From an uncultured Bacteroidales bacterium (GTDB lineage: Bacteria > Bacteroidota > Bacteroidia > Bacteroidales > UBA932), in assembly GCA_900316525.1 (NCBI GenBank), contig ONDF01000009.1:50592-114591 (forward strand): a DNA stretch of 64,000 nucleotides. Reading direction: 5' to 3'. The translations under genes and the position numbers were made by a program. Numbering within the stretch: position 1 is the stretch's first letter; each line of letters starts with the position of its first letter. Positions 49,810-59,300 of the stretch are shown one piece after another. The notes beneath the pieces are model-generated. The model was not told where the DNA came from. It saw only the letters and a program-made list of their open reading frames with translations, and made no database searches.

Positions 49810-51153
49810 ATGAAAAGACGCACTCTCCTCTGTATCGCGCTCGTAGCGGCGGCGCTTCCGCTGCAGGCGCAGCGGGCCGGCGAAACGCCGGAGCAGAAGA
49901 CCGCCCGCATGGCCTGGTTCGACAGCGCCAAGCTGGGCATCTTCATCCACTGGGGCATCTACGCCGTGGACGGAGTCTCCGAAAGCTGGTCCTTCTACAA
50001 CAAATACCTCCCTTACGAGCAGTACATGGCGCAGAAGGACGGTTTCACGGCCGGGAAGTACGACCCGGCCGGCTGGGCGGAACTCATCCGGGAGAGCGGC
50101 GCGAAATACACCGTCATCACGTCCAAGCACCACGACGGCGTCGCCCTCTGGGACACCAAGGCCTCCGGCCTCAGCGTCCCGAAGCAGACGCCGGCGGGCC
50201 GCGATGTCCTCACGCCTTTCGTCAAGGAAGCGCGGAAGCGCGGGCTGAAAGTGGGCCTGTACTATTCCCTGCTGGACTGGTCGCACCCTGACTACCCGAA
50301 CTTCACCAAGGACGAGACCCGCTACGCCATCGCGGACGATCCCGCCCGCTGGCAACGTTTCGTAGACTTCGACAAGGCCCAGCTCACCGAGCTTTCCAAG
50401 GCGTACAAGCCGGACCTCTTCTGGTTCGACGGCGACTGGGAGCAGAGCGCCGAGACCTGGCACGCGCCCGAGATCATCGACCTCCTCGCCTCCTACAACA
50501 AGAACGTCATCGTGAACTCCCGCATCCAGGGGTACGGCGACTACGGCACCCCGGAGCAGGGCGTCCCGACCGTCCGGCCCGAGGACCGGTACTGGGAGCT
50601 GTGCTACACCATCAACGACTCCTGGGGCTTCCAGCACACGGACATCAACTTCAAGACCCCGCAGATGGTCCTGAAAACCTTCGTGGACTGCCTGTCGATG
50701 GGCGGGAACCTGCTGCTGGACATCGGTCCCCGCGCGGACGGGACCATCCCCGAAGAGCAGGTGGCCGTCCTGAAGGAGCTGGGCCGATGGACAAAGAAGC
50801 ATAAAGAGGCCATCTACGGCACCCGGGCGGGCATTCCCGCCGGTTTCGCCCCGGGCTACACCACCCTGAACCAGGCCGGCGACATCCTGTACGTGTACCT
50901 CCCCTACCGCCCCAACGGCGCCGTGGAGATCAAGGGCATCATGAACCAGGTCCAGCGCGTCTGGGTGGTCGGGAGCGGCAACATGCTCAACTACAAGGTC
51001 TATAACAAGGTCTACTGGAACGACATCCCCGGCCTCCTGGAGATCGACGTCCCCGAACAGGCGCTGGATCCGGGCATCACGGTCCTCGCCATCCTGCTGG
51101 ATGGTCCCGTGAAGCTGTACAAGGGCGCCGGCCAGGTCATCACCGCCAATTAA
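49810..51153 (+). CDS. GH29 alpha-L-fucosidase, exported
   Basis: Hydrolyses terminal alpha-L-fucose from glycans. A Sec signal (MKRRTLLCIALVAAALPLQAQ) sends it to the periplasm or beyond. The GH29 barrel shows FGIFIHWG-type sequence (KLGIFIHWGIYAV near residue 40), TSKHHDGVALWDT near 108 and LFWFDGDWEQ near 204, whose Asp fits the nucleophile. At 447 residues it is a single-domain enzyme with a small beta-sandwich at the end. PNGase F-like and nuclease genes follow on the same strand with gaps of 7, 24 and 4 bases. Confidence 0.9.
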   Translation: MKRRTLLCIALVAAALPLQAQRAGETPEQKTARMAWFDSAKLGIFIHWGIYAVDGVSESWSFYNKYLPYEQYMAQKDGFTAGKYDPAGWAELIRESGAKYTVITSKHHDGVALWDTKASGLSVPKQTPAGRDVLTPFVKEARKRGLKVGLYYSLLDWSHPDYPNFTKDETRYAIADDPARWQRFVDFDKAQLTELSKAYKPDLFWFDGDWEQSAETWHAPEIIDLLASYNKNVIVNSRIQGYGDYGTPEQGVPTVRPEDRYWELCYTINDSWGFQHTDINFKTPQMVLKTFVDCLSMGGNLLLDIGPRADGTIPEEQVAVLKELGRWTKKHKEAIYGTRAGIPAGFAPGYTTLNQAGDILYVYLPYRPNGAVEIKGIMNQVQRVWVVGSGNMLNYKVYNKVYWNDIPGLLEIDVPEQALDPGITVLAILLDGPVKLYKGAGQVITAN

Positions 51154-51160
51154 TGACACT

Positions 51161-52411
51161 ATGCGCAAATACCTGATTCTCAGCCTCTCGGCCGTGCTCC
51201 TCGCAGCCTCCTGCACCCGCACCTACCGCGCCGTCGGCGACACGCATCTCACCGTGTTCGACCACGCCCATGTCCAGTTCCTGCCGGACAGCCTGGGCGG
51301 GTTCACCGACGCCGATGCGGAAGGCATCGTCCACCTCACCAACGGACGCATCATCCTGAAGAAGGTCCAGCTGCCCGACTACAAGCGGAAGGTGGAGGTG
51401 AAACTCACCGTCCGCGTGGAGTCCGACGGCGACCGCTGGGACAAGTCCGGATCGGTCTTCGTCATCCCGGCGAACGGCCCGAAGGTGAACATCCTGTCCG
51501 TCGCCAAGGGCGAAGCCGCCTGGCCGGAAGTGGATTCCACCCGCTACGAGAAGCTCGTCGGCACGGTTCCGGGGCCCGATTTCGAGCCCACGGTGGAACT
51601 GATGCGCTTCATGACGCCCTTCGGCGTGGGCTACTACAGCCGCCGCGACACCACCACCTACGCCTCCCGGAAGCCCGTCTACATCGACGAATGGGCCCCC
51701 GAGGCGCGCTGGGAGGCCGATATCACCGACCTCTATCCCCTCCTGAAGGGCGAGGCCTGGGTGGGCGTCTTCATCGACACCTGGACCGCGGAAGGCTATC
51801 TGGCAAGTGTCGACATCGACGTGAAGGAGGACGAGTGCAAGTACGAGCCCATCCCCCGCGGACATGTCACCCCGCTCGTGAACACGGTCTACTACGTCGG
51901 CCAGGAGTATCCCGACATCTTCGCTCGGAAAGACCTGACGGTGGATTTCGAACTCCCCCGTTTCGCTTCCAAGGCCTCCCTGCGGTACATCGTGACGGGC
52001 CACGGCGGCCATAGCGAGGGCGACGAGTTCACGAAACAGCGGAATCTCGTCTCCGTGGACGGAATGCCGGTCCTCGACTTCATTCCCTGGCGTACGGACT
52101 GCTCGTCCTTCCGCCTGTATAACCCCACGTCCGGCATCTGGTACCTCCGCAACGGGCAGCCGGTCGTCACGCGGCGGGACGGCCCCCGCACGCCGCTGAG
52201 CCCGGACGACGTCATCCGCGAGATCGCGTCCTCCGACCTCTCCCGCTCCGGCTGGTGCCCCGGTTCCCAGGCCGAACCGTACGACGCCCCGCTCGGCGAG
52301 CTCGCCGCGGGCATGCACCGCCTCACCATCAGCATCCCGAACGCCCAGCCCATCGACGGGGACAAGATGAACCACTGGCTCGTTTCCGCGTACCTCGTGT
52401 GGGAGGAATAG
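51161..52411 (+). CDS. PNGase F-like peptide N-glycosidase, lipoprotein
   Basis: PNGase F cuts the bond between Asn and the first GlcNAc of N-glycans, releasing whole glycans. The start MRKYLILSLSAVLLAASC is a lipoprotein signal, so the enzyme is probably surface or periplasm anchored. Characteristic pieces are VTGHGGHSEGDEFTKQ near residue 285, PWRTDCSSFR near 308 and SDLSRSGWCPGS near 360, with the acidic and Cys residues of the active-site region. At 416 residues it is longer than secreted Elizabethkingia PNGase F and has the extra N-terminal domain usual in Bacteroidota. It lies seven bases after the fucosidase gene, suggesting joint use on fucosylated N-glycoproteins. Confidence 0.82.
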   Translation: MRKYLILSLSAVLLAASCTRTYRAVGDTHLTVFDHAHVQFLPDSLGGFTDADAEGIVHLTNGRIILKKVQLPDYKRKVEVKLTVRVESDGDRWDKSGSVFVIPANGPKVNILSVAKGEAAWPEVDSTRYEKLVGTVPGPDFEPTVELMRFMTPFGVGYYSRRDTTTYASRKPVYIDEWAPEARWEADITDLYPLLKGEAWVGVFIDTWTAEGYLASVDIDVKEDECKYEPIPRGHVTPLVNTVYYVGQEYPDIFARKDLTVDFELPRFASKASLRYIVTGHGGHSEGDEFTKQRNLVSVDGMPVLDFIPWRTDCSSFRLYNPTSGIWYLRNGQPVVTRRDGPRTPLSPDDVIREIASSDLSRSGWCPGSQAEPYDAPLGELAAGMHRLTISIPNAQPIDGDKMNHWLVSAYLVWEE

Positions 52412-52435
52412 TTTTTGCACAGAATCATACTGGAT

Positions 52436-52573
52436 ATGAAAAACCTCAAGGAATACATCGAACCGGCGCTCCGCGTCCTGGAGGCACAGTTCGAACAGGC
52501 CTTCCTCCAATCGACCGGAGAGAACAGGGCCGACTATGGCTACGACGACAACAACGACCTGGGAGACCTTTAG
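52436..52573 (+). CDS. 45-residue peptide, 'FLQS' family (member 1)
   Basis: A short gene missed by length cut-offs. The peptide has no signal or membrane segment; it has a Y-x-x-P-A start at Tyr7, a helical-looking middle and FLQS at residues 23-26, then an acidic Asp/Asn-rich tail ending DLGDL. It aligns with the peptide at 60360-60494 from the first residue to residue 26 without a gap, sharing Y7, P10, A11, R13, L15, F19, F23, L24, Q25 and S26. Four bases separate it from the nuclease lipoprotein gene. Function unknown; a leader-like, regulatory or modified peptide are all possible. Confidence 0.7.
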   Translation: MKNLKEYIEPALRVLEAQFEQAFLQSTGENRADYGYDDNNDLGDL

Positions 52574-52577
52574 CGCC

Positions 52578-55082
52578 ATGAGAAAGATTTTGCTCGCGGC
52601 GCTGGCCGCATTGACCCTCGCCGGGTGTCACAAGACCGTCTCCGAGCCGGTGAAGGCCCTGATCCTGACCTCGGAAGAGCCTTCCACCCGCACCGGATGG
52701 AACGGGGAGACCATCGAATGGACCGCCGGCGACGCCATCAGCATGGCGTACTCGGTGAATGGAAGTTTCGTGGGGCCGAACCTGTATCCCTCCGACGCAT
52801 TGACGGAAAACAGCCTCACGGCCGCCTTCCGGGTGCCCGGGAACTTCCCGACCGACCTCGTCGGCGCCCATCATTTCTACGCGGTCTATCCGGCGGTCGA
52901 GGGAACGGACTTCAGCGACGCGCCGGACGTGTTCACCGCCATTCCCGAAATCCAGACGCCCACGGCGACCTCCTTCGACCCGGCCGCGGACCTGATGGCC
53001 GCCACCTCCACGGGCGACTGGCGCAGCCTGCCGGCCAGCCCCATCCCGATGATCTGGACCCGCCTGACGGCCCACGCCGACATCACCTTGAAGAATCTTG
53101 CCCTTGATGCCGACGAGACGGTGCAGAGCATCGTCCTGCAGGGCCAGAACGGCGCCGAACTGACGGGCGACATCATCATCGACCTGTGCAATGCCGAGGA
53201 GTATGTCACCGTCGGCGTCCCGCGTGTCACGGTCAATGCGGAAAACCTCGCCGTCGACGCTTCCGGCAACCTGGAGTTCTGGGTGAGTATCTTCCCGGTG
53301 GAGCTGACTGAACTCACGGTCACAGTTACTACCGATAAGGCCACTTACCGGAGGACCATCCAAGGAATCTCCAAAGTCTTTAGGCGGAACGCCCGCAATG
53401 TCCTGGGTATCAGCATGCAAGAAGCTGTGAAAACCCCGTTTGCCCCGGTCGGCGAAAACTATGTGAAGGTGACGCAGGCGCAGACGGACTGGACGGGCGA
53501 CTACTTGATTGTGTATGAGGGGAACCAGTTAGTGCTGGACGGTGACGGGACAAAGACCACCCATGCGACGGTAAGCATTGCGGACAATAAGATTGCCTAT
53601 GAGGCCAACAAGGCCTACAATGTCCGTATCGAAAAGGATGGCACCGGCTACACGATGAAGTTCGGTGACCAATATATGGGACTGAATAATTCGTCGAATG
53701 CCCTGGATTTCAATCCGACGGTTACCGATAACGGATATCGCTGGACTTTTGCCCTCAATGGCGGCAATACGGTCGCCACGAATGGCAAGTATTCCGGCCG
53801 GTCTCTCCAGTTTAATGGAGACAAGACCAAAGGGTGGTTCAGGGCCTATACCAACGGCAGCCAGAAACCCGTCACGTTCTTCAAGCTGGACGGCGAAGCG
53901 TCCGGCGGCGGTGGCGGAGGAACGACGCCCGCCACGCCTACCGTGACGACGGGCGGCTCCTCCAATGTCACCCAGACCGAGGCCACGCTCTCCGCTACCT
54001 ACACGGGAACGCCTACCTACGGCGGCGTGGAATGGGGCCTTTCCGCGGATGACCTGTCCGAAGACTGGCAGGCGGAGTACCTGAACAGCGGTTCCTTCAA
54101 CGTGACCATCAACGGGCTCGGCGCCGGCCACACCTACTATTACCGCGCGTACATCGCCGTCCTGGAAGGCACTGAATATCAATACTACTACGGCGAGGTC
54201 AAGAGCTTCACCACGCCGGCCGGAGAGATCGTCATCGGCGGCGACCAGCCCGGCTGGTACGAGACGCCGATGATGAACATCACCAAATCCGGGATTTACC
54301 GGGTGAACACCGAGGATCCTACGCAATACTACGCCATCCACATGTGCTCCGGCGGTGAAAAGGGCCCCGGCGGCAAGACCGCCCGCAGCTACACCGTCTG
54401 CTACAGCGCCGAGTATCATTGCCCCGTGTGGGTTGCCGCGCCGCGGCACAGCATGTATGTGGGCGGCGCGGGCCGGAATGACAGCTATAGGAAAGATCCT
54501 GACATTCCCTCCAACATCCAATACAATTCCAAGAGTACTGGCGGCGGTTGCAACAAGGGACACATGCTGGGCTCGGCGGAACGCACTTCTTCCGTCGCCA
54601 CCAACAAGGACGTCTTCTACTACACGAACATCGCCCCGCAGCTGTCATCCGGATTCAATACCGGTGGCGGCGGCTGGAATAACCTGGAAGACTGGGTGGA
54701 CACGCAGGTGTGCGCTGACACGTTGTACGAGGTCATCGGCTGCTACTTTGACAGGTACACCGACGGCTATGGCGTCACGCAGAATCCTTCCGTCATCTCC
54801 TATGGCGGGCGGGACGACGTGTCCATGCCGACGATGTTCTACTACGTCCTCATCCGCACCAAGCAGGGCAATTCCGGCAAGGCGCTCAAGGACTGCGCCG
54901 CTTCGGAAATCAAGTGCGCCGCCTTCGTCCGCACCCACAGCAACGCCCTGAAGGGGCAGAAGGTCACCTCCCGCGAAATGATGTCCGTCGCGGACCTGGA
55001 ACGCATCACCGGCGTCACCTACTTCCCGAACGTGCCGAACGCCCCGAAGAATACCTTCAGCGCGTCCGACTGGGGGTTGTAG
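52578..55082 (+). CDS. surface lipoprotein with fimbrillin-like, FN3-like and non-specific nuclease domains
   Basis: The 834-residue protein starts with a lipobox signal (LAGC, Cys17). Residues about 20-300 resemble fimbrillin-family N-domains (STRTGWNGETIEWTAGDAIS). A module of about 140 residues (about 305-440) ends VTFFKLDGEA; a Gly-rich linker and an FN3-like domain (about 454-548) follow. The last 280 residues match DNA/RNA non-specific endonucleases (beta-beta-alpha-metal type): NKGHMLGSAER with His662 in place of the usual DRGH, then NIAPQ and a conserved Asn-Asn-Trp-like region. It would cut nucleic acid outside the cell. GC content falls in residues 290-440. Start chosen at MRKI, directly at the signal peptide. 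Confidence 0.82.
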   Translation: MRKILLAALAALTLAGCHKTVSEPVKALILTSEEPSTRTGWNGETIEWTAGDAISMAYSVNGSFVGPNLYPSDALTENSLTAAFRVPGNFPTDLVGAHHFYAVYPAVEGTDFSDAPDVFTAIPEIQTPTATSFDPAADLMAATSTGDWRSLPASPIPMIWTRLTAHADITLKNLALDADETVQSIVLQGQNGAELTGDIIIDLCNAEEYVTVGVPRVTVNAENLAVDASGNLEFWVSIFPVELTELTVTVTTDKATYRRTIQGISKVFRRNARNVLGISMQEAVKTPFAPVGENYVKVTQAQTDWTGDYLIVYEGNQLVLDGDGTKTTHATVSIADNKIAYEANKAYNVRIEKDGTGYTMKFGDQYMGLNNSSNALDFNPTVTDNGYRWTFALNGGNTVATNGKYSGRSLQFNGDKTKGWFRAYTNGSQKPVTFFKLDGEASGGGGGGTTPATPTVTTGGSSNVTQTEATLSATYTGTPTYGGVEWGLSADDLSEDWQAEYLNSGSFNVTINGLGAGHTYYYRAYIAVLEGTEYQYYYGEVKSFTTPAGEIVIGGDQPGWYETPMMNITKSGIYRVNTEDPTQYYAIHMCSGGEKGPGGKTARSYTVCYSAEYHCPVWVAAPRHSMYVGGAGRNDSYRKDPDIPSNIQYNSKSTGGGCNKGHMLGSAERTSSVATNKDVFYYTNIAPQLSSGFNTGGGGWNNLEDWVDTQVCADTLYEVIGCYFDRYTDGYGVTQNPSVISYGGRDDVSMPTMFYYVLIRTKQGNSGKALKDCAASEIKCAAFVRTHSNALKGQKVTSREMMSVADLERITGVTYFPNVPNAPKNTFSASDWGL

Positions 55083-55106
55083 CGCTCCGGGACGGCATAC
55101 AATGTC

Positions 55107-55145
55107 GAAGGTGTTCCATGTCCTGGACCACCTTCAGCGTTTTTA
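55107..55145 (+). terminator. intrinsic terminator after the nuclease lipoprotein gene
   Basis: GAAGGTG pairs with CACCTTC, extended after one mismatch by TCCA/TGGA, and is followed by AGCGTTTTT. It closes the fucosidase-to-nuclease run. Confidence 0.65.
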
Positions 55146-55157
55146 CCCCTTTTCTGC

Positions 55158-55188
55158 CGATGGTGGTCCTCCGTTGGGACCACCATCG
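55158..55188. repeat. perfect 12-bp hairpin between the convergent nuclease genes
   Basis: CGATGGTGGTCC and GGACCACCATCG flank a seven-base loop. No U-tract follows on either strand, so a simple intrinsic terminator is unlikely; it may block read-through from the opposite gene or protect mRNA ends. Confidence 0.6.
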
Positions 55189-55192
55189 ACAC

Positions 55193-56338
55193 TTAGAAGC
55201 TTTTGAACGTATTCCAATTGGTATTTGTCTCCGCCGATGCCTCGATCGAGGGCGGCAGGTTCGCGAAGAAGTTGAAACCGGTCTTGCGCTCGATCTCATC
55301 GACGGAGACCGCGAAGTTCTGCCAGTTCTCGCCGCTGTGGGCCTCGTGGGTGAACCAGAAGCCGATGGCGGAAGCGGAGGTGATCGAACCACCGGAACGC
55401 TTCACTTTCAGAAGGACCTTGAAGTAGTAGTTCGGGATGGGCAGGACCTTGCCGTCGTTGGAGGAATTTTGGAATGTGCGGACGGTCTCGCTGCCGCCCG
55501 CGGTCTGGTACACCGGGCCAGTGACCACATACACGGAATCAGTCGCCGCGGCGAGGGTCCGGACCTGGTTCTCCAGGTTGTTCCAGATGCCCTGGTTGAA
55601 GGACGAGTGCTGCGGCGTGCTGTTGGTCCAGTAGTAGGTCTGGTTCTGGAGACTGTTGTCGGCATTGCGGTCCGCGTTCGGGATCTGGTGTCCGCGGTCG
55701 TAAGTTACGCCGTCCACGGATGGATAGGCCGATTTGCAACTCGACTGCTTGGTAGCCGGGATCTGCGGATTCACCGACCAACCGTTCCCGGTGCCGGAAC
55801 CGTGATAAGCGTCGCAATACACGTACGCCGTCCATAGGGAAGCGTACCGCGAGGGATCGTAGAGGATCGAATAGTTCCGGACATTCTTCCCGTTCAGCGT
55901 TCCCCGCGTCGTCACAAGATACTTCCCGCTCAGGGAAGCCGGCGACTCCGGCGCCTCCAGCCAGTCCCTGTTCAGGGTGGTGGCGGTCGATGGCGACAGG
56001 GTCTTGAACGACTTCACGGCGCCATAGACCTCCTTGTACTCACCGTCCACATACACCTCCATGAAGGCGACATAGTAGTAGGTCGCATTCTCATTCAGCG
56101 CGCCCACGGCCGCATTGAACGAGCCGCTGCCGATAGTCGGCACGGACTGGGTGTAGACGGGCTGGCCTTTGGTCAGCGTGCTGAGATTGGAGGACGTTCC
56201 TACATAGAAACCCGCCCCCTGGAAGGACCGTACCCCGGAGTACGAAGCGGACAGGGTCGCCCCTGTCGCGCTTACGTTACTCGCGGATCCGGTCAGGACT
56301 GTGGGCTCTTCACCCCCGGCGCCTCCGCCGGATGTCCC
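55193..56338 (-). pseudogene. FN3-like plus non-specific nuclease module, cut off from its lipoprotein by a stop codon
   Basis: From the TGA at 56339 the frame continues without break: a Gly-rich linker (GTSGGGAGGEE), an FN3-like domain (VLTGSASNVSATGATLSASY) and a nuclease domain with the canonical YDRGHQIPNADR and NSTPQHSSFNQGIWNN. Order and linkers copy the nuclease lipoprotein on the other strand. No export signal, promoter or good start lies at its front; the first alternative start is a GTG inside the FN3-like domain. So it is either the orphaned end of a larger gene or is reached by read-through. Confidence 0.75.
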
Positions 56339-59300
56339 TCATTTCTTGAAAAAAAAGACGCCACTATTGCTCGCTCCGTCGTAGCACTTGACAGTACTGC
56401 CGTAAGCCCGCATATAATGGGACTTATTATCATGCTTGACAGAGAAGACACCAGAGAAGCCGCCTGTGGTTACCGCGGAGAAAGTCCAATAGCCATAGTC
56501 GGAGGATGTATTGTCAACATAACCGAACTTCTTCGATCCAGTTGCGACAAGGTACTTTTCCAGCGTCGTATTGTAGATGTAGTAGGAATTCTCGACGGGG
56601 CCTGCTGTTAAGACAAACTCTCCCGATCCCTCAGCGGGGGAGAAAGACTTGTCCGTGCTGTTATAGACGCCTTCAATGCAGGTGAAAGTCTGTGCATTAA
56701 TCGTCGTGGAAGGAACAGCATAATACTTATTGTCGCTCAAAGCCGTGATCACAAAGGTCCCCGCAGTCAAATCTGACAGGGTGGGCACTTCGGACCAGGC
56801 ATCTCCGCTGACATCAGGCTTTGCATTGACGGTAATCTCATAAGTCGCCGTCTTGGTCTGATAGGTAACCGTCACGATCTGCTGTCCCGCAGTGGACATA
56901 TCGTGTCCAGAGAAGGTCACATCGCTCTCCGCCACAGCAGTACGGGAACCATCACTATAAACCGCAGTGACAGTACCACCGAAACTGAAAGTATCACCGA
57001 CCGTGAAAGTGGTCTTCTGGCCGCTCACCTCGATGGAAGACAGAGTCTTGGGCTGCACATCGCCATCTGACCAAGGAGAAACATCGACCGTGGTGAAGCA
57101 AAGCTGACCATTGGCGGTATCGCCATCCGAGCCGAAGTTCGCCTTGTCACCCACAGTAAACACAACACTGGAAGCATCGCCAGTCCAGGTCACTTTCGTA
57201 TCATTCTCCGCCTGTGTCGCGATCGTACCGGTAGAAGCCGTGATGGGCGCTAAGCGCCTAAGTCCCTGGGTGGAAAGATTGAACACAATCTTGGTCATGT
57301 TCTCCTTGCTGTTGGAAACCGTCAACGTACCCTTGGCATAAATACGGAGATCACTTCCATTCGCGTTATAGGCAGGGGCAGTCGCCGCCTCAGCCTTGGC
57401 CGCGGTAAAGCTGTAAACACCAGCCGTAAAGCTCGTGCTTGCATAATCGGCAACGACAATCGTATGCAGCGTATTGTCGACCTCGGTCACCGTAACTGCG
57501 ACCGTGGCGGAAGCGGAGTTGAAAGCGGAGGTGGCGGCAGCGGCGACCGTGATGGTCGTGGAGCCGGCGGCCACACCGGTCACCGTACCGTCAGTGGCGA
57601 CGGTTGCGACGGCCGTGTTGGCGGAGGTGTAGGTGATAGCGCCGTCCGTGTTCGTGGTCACATCGATCTTTTCTGTCGCACCGACCTCGACGGAAAGGGC
57701 CTCGGTCACGGTAAAGGTCGGATTCACAGGAGTGGCCGGAGCGGCATCATCGGTGTACTTGACCTTGATCGCCTTGATGCGGCGCTGACCGGTCGTTCCT
57801 CCAATCGTAAACGTGACAGAACCGGCCTCACCAGTCCAAGCAGGTTCCTCATAAGTCGGGACATTCGTTGTAATGGCATTTGTTCCATCACTGCTGCCGA
57901 AAGTCAATTCGATGGAAATGATGGTCTTCCCGCCAGCGGTGACCGTCATGGAATTGGAGCCGTACATACGGACGGCAGTACCCGAATCGTAGTACTTGGG
58001 AGCATTGTTGTTGGTCCCCTTGTCAAAAGACACGGTTACACCGTTGTCAGTCACAGATTCAACCTCCTGTCCATTGGTAAGACCCTGCTTGGAGAAGTCG
58101 ATCGTGACCACGCCCGGTTCGACAGGATCGACCGTAGCATCCGCCAGCTTGAAGTTCTGGATCTCCCAGGTGCCGGACTTAATCGAGGTGCTGGTGTACT
58201 TGAAGCCGATCTGAACTTTCTTGCCCTTGTAGGCGGAAAGGTCGAGGGAACCGGAATCGGCAAAGGTCCAGCCAAGGCTGGTCGGGTAGTTGACGCCTTC
58301 GATAGCAGTCCAGGCGCCGCCCTCTTCACGTACCCAGACAGAAGTCTCTTCCTGGGCCTTGGCGACACTGGTGAAGTAGTTGGTGGCATGCGCGAAGGTA
58401 AGCGCGGGATTCTGGGCGGCGGCCAGGTCGACGACCGGAGAAATCAGCCAGCTTTCAGCGTCATAATACGTATTGCTCTTGAAGGCGCTGGCCTTCATGA
58501 ATCCACGGGTATCGAAGGACCAGACATAGTCAAGAGCCGCAGGCTTGTTCACATCGATAATCGTGAAGTCTCCCTGGCCCTGTTCCTCGGTAAAGCCCCA
58601 CTCAAACGGATAGCCCTTGGCTTCGGTGCTGGCAGCCGCCTGGGTGATGTCGATGACGAATTCTTCATCGCTGGAGGCGACCAGTTGCGCATTGTCCGTG
58701 ACAACTTTGAGCGAGTAGATCTTCTCAATCGGATCGGTGTTAGCCGGGAAGGAGACGGCAATCGTGCCGGCGCCACTGCCGGAATCCGGGGTCGCTATGA
58801 CACCTTCAGAGACGTCCTGGACCGTCCAAGCCACATTGCCGGTCACATTGACGGTGACGGAGGTCACATTCGCAGCCACATTGAAGGAAGCCTGTTCCAC
58901 GCCGAACTCGGGCTCGGTGGCGTCCTGGACCAGGAAGTCCTGGATCTCCCAGGTACCGGCCTTGTCCGCGGTGCTGGTGTACTTAAAGCCGATCTGAACC
59001 AGGTTTCCGGCAAAGTCGGAAAGGTCGACGGCGCCGGATTCGACGAAGGTCCAGCCGAGGCCGGTCGGATAATTGACTTCCAGCTTGGTCCATTCGCCAC
59101 CCTTGACACGGGCCCAGACCGTCGCTTCCTCCTTGGCCTTTGCAACGGAGGCGAACTGATTCACCGCGTGCTTGAAGGAAAGCTGCGGCACGGCGGCAGA
59201 GGTCAGGTCAATCAGCGGAGAAACCAGCCAGGACTCGGTCTGATAAGCGGTTCCGTTCACAAAAGCGCTGGCCTTCATGCCATACTTGGAATCATAGGTC

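Noticed and set aside
55158..55188. Intrinsic terminator for the minus-strand nuclease gene
   Set aside because: The hairpin is perfect but no run of T follows in either direction; kept only as a hairpin.
56339..56341. TGA recoded as an amino acid throughout this organism
   Set aside because: TGA ends many intact genes here at the expected place, for example ftsI, murC and the folP gene, so the code is standard.
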